The position numbers and the translations under genes are program-made. From NCBI GenBank assembly GCA_035942255.1, contig DASZDG010000080.1, forward strand, positions 1 to 14,981: a stretch of 14,981 bases of DNA, read 5' to 3'. Positions within the stretch are counted from its first letter, which is position 1. Every line of letters begins with the position of its first letter. Under the pieces are notes generated by a model, which searched no databases, had not been told where the DNA came from, and saw only the letters and a list, made by a program, of their open reading frames with translations. This document shows positions 9,988-14,981 of this stretch, piece after piece. The stretch is from JALZEG01 sp035942255. GTDB lineage: Bacteria > Actinomycetota > CADDZG01 > WHSQ01.

Positions 9988-11310
9988 CTAGAACCTCTTT
10001 CGCAGATATTCCAACAGGCCTTCCATCGGGATGCGTTCCTGCTCCATCGTGTCGCGCTCGCGCACGGTCACCTGGTGGTCCTCGAGCGAGTCGAAGTCGA
10101 CGGTGACGCAGAAGGGCGTCCCCACCTCGTCCTGCCGGCGGTAGCGCTTGCCGATCCCCTGCGTCACGTCGAGCTCGGTGACGAAGTGGGGCCGGATATC
10201 CGCAGCGACCTTCTGCGCGACCGGGACGAGGTCCGCGTGCTTCGACAACGGCAGCACCGCTACCTTCGTCGGGGCGAGGCGCTTGTGGAGCTTCAGCACC
10301 GTCCGCTTCTCGAGCTTGCCGGCGGCCGAACGGACCTCCTCCTCGGTGTACGCGTCGAGCAGGAACGCCATCGTCGGACGCTCGACGCCGACCGCGGGCT
10401 CGATCACGTAGGGGACGTAGCGCTCCTCCGTCTCGGGGTCGAAGTACGAGAGATCCTGCCCCGAGTGCTCCGCGTGGGCCTTGAGGTCGAAGTCCGTGCG
10501 GTTCGCGATGCCCTCGAGCTCGGACCAGCCCATGCCCGGGAAGTCGTACTCGATGTCGAACGTGCGCTTCGCGTAGTGCGAGAGCTCATCGGCCTCGTGC
10601 TCGCGCAGCCGCAGCTTCTCGGGATTCATCCCGAGGTCCGTGTACCAGCGCATGCGTTCGGCGAGCCAGTAGTCCTGCCACTCGTCGTCGGTCCCGGGCT
10701 TTACGAAGAACTCCATCTCCATCTGCTCGAACTCGCGCGTGCGGAAGACGAAGTTGCCCGGCGTGATCTCGTTGCGGAACGAGCGGCCCTGCTGCGCGAT
10801 CCCGAACGGGACCTTCTTGCGCGACGTGGTCTGGACGGTCGCGAAGTCCACGAACATGCCCTGCGCGGTCTCGGGCCGGAGATAGACCGCGTGTGAGGAG
10901 TCCTCGACGGGGCCCATGTGCGTCTTGAACATGAGGTTGAACTGGCGAGGGTCGGTCCAGGAGTCCTTCGCGCCGCAGTCCGGACACGCCTTCGACAGGT
11001 CCAGGTGGTCGGCGCGGAAGCGATGGTGGCAGTTCGTGCACTCGACGAGCGGGTCGGTGAACGTCGCTACGTGGCCCGACGCCTCCCAGACCTTCGGGGA
11101 CATCAGGATCGAGGTCTCAAGGCCCACGACGTCGTCCCGCTCGTGCACCATCGACCGCCACCACTCGTTCTTCACGTTCCTCTTGAGCTCGATCCCCAGC
11201 GGCCCCCAGTCCCACGCCGAACGCAGCCCGCCGTAGATCTCGCTGGACGGGAAGACGATCCCCCTGCGCTTGCAGAGGTTGACGATGGTGTCGATGGTCA
11301 CGCCGCTCAT
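9988..11310 (-). CDS. glyS: Glycyl-tRNA synthetase (alpha2 type)
   Basis: A 440-residue class II aminoacyl-tRNA synthetase that charges tRNA-Gly. It is the single-chain dimeric form, not the alpha2beta2 form. The N-terminus has the typical KRRGIVFPSSEIYGGLRSAWDWGPLG. A zinc-ribbon insertion is visible as Cys91, Cys94, Cys109 and Cys112. Motif 2 is FRNEITPGNFVFRTREFEQME (from 178) and motif 3 contains GVERP (308-312). The C-terminal anticodon-binding domain runs from about 340 (KVAVLPLSKHADL) to GLLEYLRKRF. Length is slightly below the 460 residues or so of related enzymes, without a missing motif. It is the first gene of glyS-orf-ppdK. The ATG has no ribosome site and a TATCAT box 6 bases upstream, so the mRNA is probably leaderless, leaving no room for a T-box leader. 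Confidence 0.97.
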   Translation of the reverse strand: MSGVTIDTIVNLCKRRGIVFPSSEIYGGLRSAWDWGPLGIELKRNVKNEWWRSMVHERDDVVGLETSILMSPKVWEASGHVATFTDPLVECTNCHHRFRADHLDLSKACPDCGAKDSWTDPRQFNLMFKTHMGPVEDSSHAVYLRPETAQGMFVDFATVQTTSRKKVPFGIAQQGRSFRNEITPGNFVFRTREFEQMEMEFFVKPGTDDEWQDYWLAERMRWYTDLGMNPEKLRLREHEADELSHYAKRTFDIEYDFPGMGWSELEGIANRTDFDLKAHAEHSGQDLSYFDPETEERYVPYVIEPAVGVERPTMAFLLDAYTEEEVRSAAGKLEKRTVLKLHKRLAPTKVAVLPLSKHADLVPVAQKVAADIRPHFVTELDVTQGIGKRYRRQDEVGTPFCVTVDFDSLEDHQVTVRERDTMEQERIPMEGLLEYLRKRF

Positions 11311-11316
11311 GCAGGC

Positions 11317-11322
11317 ATGATA
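11317..11322 (-). promoter_or_regulatory. Probable leaderless promoter (-10) of glyS-orf-ppdK
   Basis: The minus strand reads TATCAT, then GCCTGC, then the glyS ATG. A start of transcription at the A of the ATG would give a leaderless mRNA. TATCAT matches the -10 consensus at five of six positions; the -35 is unclear. Confidence 0.55.
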
Positions 11323-11374
11323 GTCGGGTGCACCTGACTCCCCTCATACCGGCCCCACCAGGGGTGTAGCCGAC

Positions 11375-12733
11375 ATAGACGGCGCCTGGGGACTGCTCGC
11401 GGTCCTCTCACTCATCCTCGCCCACGCCTTCTTCGTCGCCGCCGAGTTCGCTCTGGTCGCGTCCGACCGCACGCGTGTCGAGCAGCTCGCGGACGAGGGC
11501 CACCGCGGGGCGGTCGGGACGCTGAGCGGGCTCCGCACGCTGTCGTTCCAGCTCTCGGGGGCCCAGCTCGGGATCACGATCACGTCGCTGGTCGTCGGGT
11601 TCATCGCCGAGCCCACGATCGGCCGGCTCATCGAGCCCCTGATCGAGGACCTCTCGTTCGTCCCGGAGCGGTCGTCCCTCGGCGTCTCGATCGCGCTGGC
11701 GCTGTTCCTGGCCACCGCGTTCGAGATGGTCGTGGCAGAGCTCATCCCCAAGAACCTCGCCGTCGCGAAGCCGCTGCCGGTCGCGTTCGTGGTCGTCCGT
11801 CCGCTGATCGCGATCAACAAGCTGTTCCGTCCGTTGATCGTCTTCCTGAACGAGGCGGCGAACTGGACCGTGCGGCGCTTCGGCATCGAGCCGCAGGAGG
11901 AGCTGATGGCGGTCCGGTCGCTCGAGGAGCTGGACCTGTTGATCCATTCGTCCCGTAAGGAGGGGGCGCTGCCGAAGGAGGAGTTCGAGCTGCTCGCGAA
12001 GTCGATCGACTTCGGCTCGAAGTCCGCCGACGACGCGCTCGTGCCGCGCGTGTCTGTCGTTGCTCTCCACGAGGACGAGCCCGTCGCACGGATGTTCGAG
12101 GTCGCGGTCGAGCGCGGCTACTCGCGCTTCCCCGTCTACGGCCGTGACCTCGACGACATCGTCGGGATCGCTTACGTCAAGGACGGCTACGGCGTCGCGC
12201 TCGAGGATCGAGCGACGACTTCGGTCTCGAAGGTCATGCAGGAGGCGCTCGTCGTCCCGGAGTCACGCCCGCTGAACTCGCTGCTCCTCGAGATGCGCCG
12301 CCAGCGCAAGCACATGGCGATCGTCGTGGACGAGTACGGGGGCACCGCGGGGATCGTGACGCTCGAGGACCTGCTCGAGGAGATCGTCGGCGACATCGAG
12401 GACGAGCACGACCCAACGTCCGGCGCGCGGCTGACGCAGCCCCCGGAGGGCATCCACGTCCTGTCGGGGCTGCTGCACCGCGGAGAGGTGGAGGACGCGA
12501 CCGGCTTCGAGATCCCGGAGGGCCACTACGACACGCTCGCGGGCTTCCTGCTCGACCGCTTCGAGCGCATCCCCGAGGCCGGAGACCACGTCTCGTTCCG
12601 GGGATGGGAGTTCAAGGTCGTCGAGATGGACGGGCGGCGGATCTCGCAGGTGCTGTGCGTGGCGCCCGCGGCAGCCGACGAAGAGGACGACCGGTCGCCT
12701 CGGCGAGCGGCCAAGGAGGACGAGTCCTCGTGA
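11375..12733 (+). CDS. CNNM/CorC-type membrane protein with CBS pair (first copy); start uncertain
   Basis: The frame is open from 11324 and codes for an intact CNNM (DUF21) membrane domain from about 11378: AVLSLILAHAFFVAAEFALV, then SGAQLGITITSLVVGFIAEP, then ALALFLATAFEMVVAELIPKN. A CBS pair (about residues 215-335, with SRFPVYGRDLDDIVG and VVDEYGGTAGIVTLEDLLEE) and a CorC/HlyC C-terminal domain follow. There is no ATG, GTG or TTG in frame before 11726, which lies inside the third membrane helix and cannot be the real start. I place the start at ATA 11375, 10 bases after AGGGG (11360-11364); CTG 11393 is the other candidate, and a nearby indel is a third explanation. The protein would have about 452 residues. 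Family members are linked to Mg2+/Co2+ efflux or resistance. It overlaps the next gene by 4 bases. Confidence 0.82.
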   Translation: MDGAWGLLAVLSLILAHAFFVAAEFALVASDRTRVEQLADEGHRGAVGTLSGLRTLSFQLSGAQLGITITSLVVGFIAEPTIGRLIEPLIEDLSFVPERSSLGVSIALALFLATAFEMVVAELIPKNLAVAKPLPVAFVVVRPLIAINKLFRPLIVFLNEAANWTVRRFGIEPQEELMAVRSLEELDLLIHSSRKEGALPKEEFELLAKSIDFGSKSADDALVPRVSVVALHEDEPVARMFEVAVERGYSRFPVYGRDLDDIVGIAYVKDGYGVALEDRATTSVSKVMQEALVVPESRPLNSLLLEMRRQRKHMAIVVDEYGGTAGIVTLEDLLEEIVGDIEDEHDPTSGARLTQPPEGIHVLSGLLHRGEVEDATGFEIPEGHYDTLAGFLLDRFERIPEAGDHVSFRGWEFKVVEMDGRRISQVLCVAPAAADEEDDRSPRRAAKEDESS

Positions 12734-14046
12734 ACTGGTGGCTGCTCCTCGTCGCCGTCGGGCTCCTCATAGCGAACGGGTTCTTCGTGGGGGCCGAGTT
12801 CGCAGTGATCGCCGCGCGCCGGACGAAGATCGACGGGCTCGCGGAGTCCGGTGACCTGCGCGCCCGGCTCGCGCAGAAGTCGATCAAGGAGCTGTCGTTC
12901 ATGCTCGCCGGCGTACAGCTCGGGATCACGATGGCGTCGTTGGCGTTGGGGGCCGTAGCGGAGCCGGCGGTCGCGCACCTGATCGAGAACGGGATCGAGT
13001 CGTTCGCGGAGCTGCCGTCCGGCGTGCTGCACACGATCTCGTTCGTGATCGCGCTGACGATCGTCGTCTTCTTCCACATGGTCATCGGCGAGATGGCGCC
13101 GAAGAACATCGCGATCGCCGAGCCCGAGCGCACGGCGCTGTGGGTCGCGATCCCGCTGCGCATCTACGCGAACCTCTTCCGTCCGTTCATCCGCCTGCTC
13201 AACGGGATCGCGAACGCGGGGATCCGCCTCTTCGGGGTCGAGCCCCAGGAGGAGCGTACGGAGGTTCACACCGCGGGCGAGCTGCGGGCGATGATCGCCG
13301 ACTCCGCGCGGGAGGGCATGGTCGGCGCGTTCGAGGAACGGCTGCTCTCGGGCGCCATCGGGTTCGGGACCCGCGACGCCGCCTCGATCATGGTGCCGCG
13401 CACGGAGATGGTCGCGGTGCCGTCGACGATCACGCCGGCCGAGCTCGAACGCTCCGTACTCGACACCGGACACTCGCGTTTCCCCGTGTATGCGGGCGAC
13501 CTCGACAACGTCATCGGCTTCGTCCACTCGAAGGACCTGTTGAAGATCGAGCCCGGGGGCCGCGACCGGCCGCTCGACCGCCGGTGGATCCGGCAGATGC
13601 TGGTCGTCCCGGAGTCCCTCCGGCTCCATCCGCTGCTCGTCAACATGCGGCGCGAGCGCCGGCAGTTCGCGCTCGTCGTGGACGAGCACGGCGGGACCGC
13701 GGGCATCGTCACGCTGGAGGACCTGCTCGAGGAGCTCGTGGGCGAGATCCGCGACGAGTACGACTTCTCCGAGGCGGGGGTCGAGCAGCTGAGCGACCGC
13801 AGGTTCCTCGTCCCCGGCAGCTATCCGATCTACGAGGCCGGCGAGCGCCTGGGCGTCGACCTGCCGGAAGGTGAGTACGAGACGGTAGCGGGGTTCCTGA
13901 TGGACCGGCTCGGGCGCATCCCGAAGCGGCGTGACGTCGTCGAGCACGACGGCTGGAGGCTGCGGGTCCGTGCGATGCACCGGCGCCGCGTGGTGCAGGT
14001 GCTGATCGAGCCCGCGGATGAAGGGGCTCCGCCAGAGGCGCGTTAG
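12730..14046 (+). CDS. CNNM/CorC-type membrane protein with CBS pair (second copy)
   Basis: A 438-residue paralogue of the preceding protein. The start is GTG 12730, overlapping the upstream TGA (GTGA) with AAGGAGG at 12713-12719. It then begins NWWLLLVAVGLLIANGFFVGAEFAVIAARR, a typical first helix. A longer frame from 12604 only adds out-of-frame sequence of the first gene. Further membrane segments lie at about 55-78 (FMLAGVQLGITMASLALG) and 102-125 (ending in GEMAPKN). The CBS pair lies at about 216-335 (IMVPRTEMVAV, SRFPVYAGDLDNVIGFVHSKDLL, VVDEHGGTAGIVTLEDLLEELVGE). The CorC/HlyC domain is the last 90 residues or so (GEYETVAGFLMDRLGRIPK). Coupled translation with the first copy suggests the two act together, perhaps as a heteromer; the transported ion is not shown by sequence. 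Confidence 0.92.
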   Translation: MNWWLLLVAVGLLIANGFFVGAEFAVIAARRTKIDGLAESGDLRARLAQKSIKELSFMLAGVQLGITMASLALGAVAEPAVAHLIENGIESFAELPSGVLHTISFVIALTIVVFFHMVIGEMAPKNIAIAEPERTALWVAIPLRIYANLFRPFIRLLNGIANAGIRLFGVEPQEERTEVHTAGELRAMIADSAREGMVGAFEERLLSGAIGFGTRDAASIMVPRTEMVAVPSTITPAELERSVLDTGHSRFPVYAGDLDNVIGFVHSKDLLKIEPGGRDRPLDRRWIRQMLVVPESLRLHPLLVNMRRERRQFALVVDEHGGTAGIVTLEDLLEELVGEIRDEYDFSEAGVEQLSDRRFLVPGSYPIYEAGERLGVDLPEGEYETVAGFLMDRLGRIPKRRDVVEHDGWRLRVRAMHRRRVVQVLIEPADEGAPPEAR

Positions 14047-14049
14047 CCT
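14044..14049 (+). promoter_or_regulatory. Possible leaderless promoter (-10) of the MscS-like gene
   Basis: TAGCCT begins at the stop codon of the second CNNM gene, and six bases (GCGCGC) separate it from the ATG. The MscS-like gene has no good ribosome site, so an internal leaderless promoter is plausible alongside read-through. Confidence 0.35.
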
Positions 14050-14055
14050 GCGCGC

Positions 14056-14763
14056 ATGGACACGCAACGGATAGCCGCACCGGGCCGCGCGGCGCGCCCG
14101 TACATCGTGCGGGGCCTCGCCGCGGGCGCCGTGACGCTGGGCGGGCTCGTGCTGGCGGGGAGCGGCCAGGTGTTCGCCAACCCCGACGGCGGCCCCAAGG
14201 CACAAGAGGTCACGGCGGTCGAGCTGACGCTCGCCTTCGGTGGTGCGCTCCTCGTACTGGCCGGTGGCATCACCGCGACGCGCTGCTTCGCGCGGGCGGT
14301 CCGCAGCGCGATGCAGGAGCACACCGGAGACGCGCGCGGTGCGGCCCTGGGAACGATCGTCACCTTCGTCGGGTACTCGATCGTGATCCTGTCGGTCTTC
14401 TCGGTGCTCGGGATCAAGCTCCAGGGTCTGTTGCTCGGCGGCGCGCTGACCGGCGTCGTGTTCGGCATCGCGGCCCAGCAGACACTCGGCAACTTCTTCG
14501 CCGGCATGGTGCTGTTGATGGTGCGCCCGTTCACGCTCGGCGACTACGTCGTGCTCCGCTCCAGCCCCCTCGGCGGTGAGTACGAGGGCACGGTCACCGA
14601 CATGAGCCTGTTCTACGTCCGCATGCTGACGAAGAAGGGGCCGGTCGTGCTGCCGAACGCGGGAGTGCTGGCGGCGGCCGTGGGACCGGGGGCGAGGTCG
14701 GGCGATCCCGACCCGGAGCCGGAGGAGGGGGCCGGCCAGGACCCCGCGCACCCCTCTCAGTAG
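14056..14763 (+). CDS. Short MscS-family mechanosensitive channel
   Basis: A 235-residue membrane protein. Hydrophobic segments lie at about 19-40, 54-76 and 100-120. The pore helix TM3 (about 124-157) has the family pattern LLLGGALTGVVFGIAAQQTLGN followed by FFAGMVLLMVRPF. The beta domain follows (TLGDYVVLRSS ... EGTVTDMSLFYVRMLTKKGPVVLPNAGVL, about 160-205). The C-terminal alpha/beta vestibule domain of E. coli MscS is missing, replaced by an acidic, Pro/Gly-rich tail of about 27 residues (DPDPEPEEG). The family opens under membrane tension to release solutes on osmotic downshock. The ATG is 9 bases after the second CNNM stop; no clear Shine-Dalgarno is present. Followed by the hairpin cluster at the right edge. 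Confidence 0.88.
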   Translation: MDTQRIAAPGRAARPYIVRGLAAGAVTLGGLVLAGSGQVFANPDGGPKAQEVTAVELTLAFGGALLVLAGGITATRCFARAVRSAMQEHTGDARGAALGTIVTFVGYSIVILSVFSVLGIKLQGLLLGGALTGVVFGIAAQQTLGNFFAGMVLLMVRPFTLGDYVVLRSSPLGGEYEGTVTDMSLFYVRMLTKKGPVVLPNAGVLAAAVGPGARSGDPDPEPEEGAGQDPAHPSQ

Positions 14764-14774
14764 CCCCTTAAGAA

Positions 14775-14796
14775 TTTTCAGAATCGCTTCTGAAGA
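14775..14796. repeat. AT-rich inverted repeat after the MscS-like gene
   Basis: TTCAGAA (14777-14783) and TTCTGAA (14788-14794) pair perfectly around TCGC, and two more pairs can form outside on the plus-strand RNA. It lies 14 bases after the stop codon in an AT-rich island unlike the surrounding sequence. On the minus strand it is followed by AATTCTT. It may contribute to termination in either direction. Confidence 0.5.
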
Positions 14797-14832
14797 AAAA
14801 CGAGCGGCCCCGGAACCCGGCGCGGGGGCCGC
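14796..14832 (-). terminator. Rho-independent terminator, minus strand
   Basis: On the minus strand GCGGCCCC and GGGGCCGC form an 8-bp GC stem around a 13-base loop, followed by TCG and TTTTT. This is a good intrinsic terminator for a transcript coming from beyond the right edge, converging on the MscS-like gene. Confidence 0.7.
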
Positions 14833-14848
14833 GGCCCTTGCGGGTCGC

Positions 14849-14885
14849 GTCGGGCTGGGGCCCGGAATCCGACACCCAGCCCGAC
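14849..14885. repeat. 11-bp inverted repeat
   Basis: GTCGGGCTGGG (14849-14859) and CCCAGCCCGAC (14875-14885) pair perfectly around a 15-base loop. Neither strand has a T-tract next to it, and its role is unknown. Confidence 0.5.
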
Positions 14886-14917
14886 ATCGATTTCCCCGCG
14901 CCCCCGAGGTGTCTCAC

Positions 14918-14946
14918 ATCAGGCCTCTTATGCGTGCCTGATTTTA
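14918..14946 (+). terminator. Probable plus-strand terminator
   Basis: ATCAGGC (14918-14924) and GCCTGAT (14936-14942) form a 7-bp stem around an 11-base loop and run into TTTAG on the plus strand. It is a plausible end for the CNNM-CNNM-MscS transcript, although 155 bases past the last stop codon. Confidence 0.45.
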
Positions 14947-14964
14947 GAAGCCTCGCCTTCAAAG

Positions 14965-14981
14965 AACGAGCGGCCCCCGAG
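14965..14981 (-). repeat. Second copy of the terminator tail motif, cut by the window edge
   Basis: AACGAGCGGCCCC (14965-14977) repeats 14799-14811 exactly. On the minus strand it reads GGGGCCGCTCGTT followed by CTTT, like the 3' arm and tail of the terminator at 14796-14832. The 5' arm would lie outside the window. Confidence 0.45.

Noticed and set aside
11311..11375. T-box or other riboswitch upstream of glyS
   Set aside because: The predicted -10 lies 6 bases before the ATG, and fewer than 70 bases separate glyS from the divergent gene, which is too short for a T-box leader. No specifier or antiterminator pattern was seen.
12526..14751. A 741-codon open frame on the minus strand opposite the CNNM and MscS genes
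   Set aside because: It spans three well-supported genes on the other strand, has a repetitive Arg/Asp/His-rich composition and no family signature. A GC-skew artefact.
14768..14962. A 64-codon minus-strand frame at the right edge
   Set aside because: It would start with TTG, has no clear ribosome site, and runs through the 11-bp inverted repeat, the minus-strand terminator and the AT-rich repeat.

Overview
This is a high-GC bacterial chromosome segment that reads as Actinomycetota. The evidence is a SigA-type sigma factor with a short acidic N-terminus, a dgt-dnaG-rpoD gene order, a single-chain alpha2-type glycyl-tRNA synthetase, a YtxH-like small protein of actinobacterial style, and several genes whose only promoter-like signal is a TANNNT box 6-7 bases before the start codon (the leaderless pattern common in this phylum). 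I cannot place it below phylum; a deep-branching environmental lineage is a guess.

Layout, left to right. Bases 1-155 hold the 3' end of an unrecognised gene with lower GC than the rest. It lies next to the 3' side of a tRNA-Asn(GTT) gene on the minus strand (243-315), with a strong hairpin between them. A small YtxH-like protein (437-706, plus) converges on the DNA-replication/transcription operon dgt-dnaG-rpoD (4833 down to 730, minus). In it, the dnaG stop codon directly abuts the rpoD start. Divergent from dgt is a secreted four-cysteine protein (about 4881-5543, plus) that meets a PadR-family repressor (6214-5540, minus) tail to tail on one shared CTAG. A 55-bp palindromic structure lies in the last part of padR. 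Divergent from padR is an SGNH/GDSL hydrolase (6268-6990, plus), and the space between them holds a clear operator-like palindrome touching the padR start.

Next, on the minus strand, comes the operon glyS - small beta-sandwich protein - ppdK (11310 down to 6994), with gaps of 2 and 4 bases. Divergent from glyS are two tandem CNNM/CorC-type membrane proteins (about 11375-12733 and 12730-14046, plus), overlapping by 4 bases, then a short MscS-family channel (14056-14763). The first CNNM gene has no ATG, GTG or TTG before its membrane domain. The final 218 bases contain no credible gene but a stack of hairpins, including a minus-strand Rho-independent terminator whose tail motif recurs at the window edge.

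Functionally this is mostly core-genome material: nucleotide pool (dgt), primase, primary sigma factor, glycyl-tRNA charging, pyruvate/PEP interconversion and ion transport or osmotic relief. I see no CRISPR, insertion sequence, toxin-antitoxin pair or recognisable defence system. The most unusual points are the missing canonical start of the first CNNM gene, the padR/hydrolase operator, the palindromic padR tail, the unexplained 88-residue protein inside glyS-ppdK, an Asn in place of the regulatory Thr of PPDK, and the recurrent TANNNT-N6/7-start arrangement.
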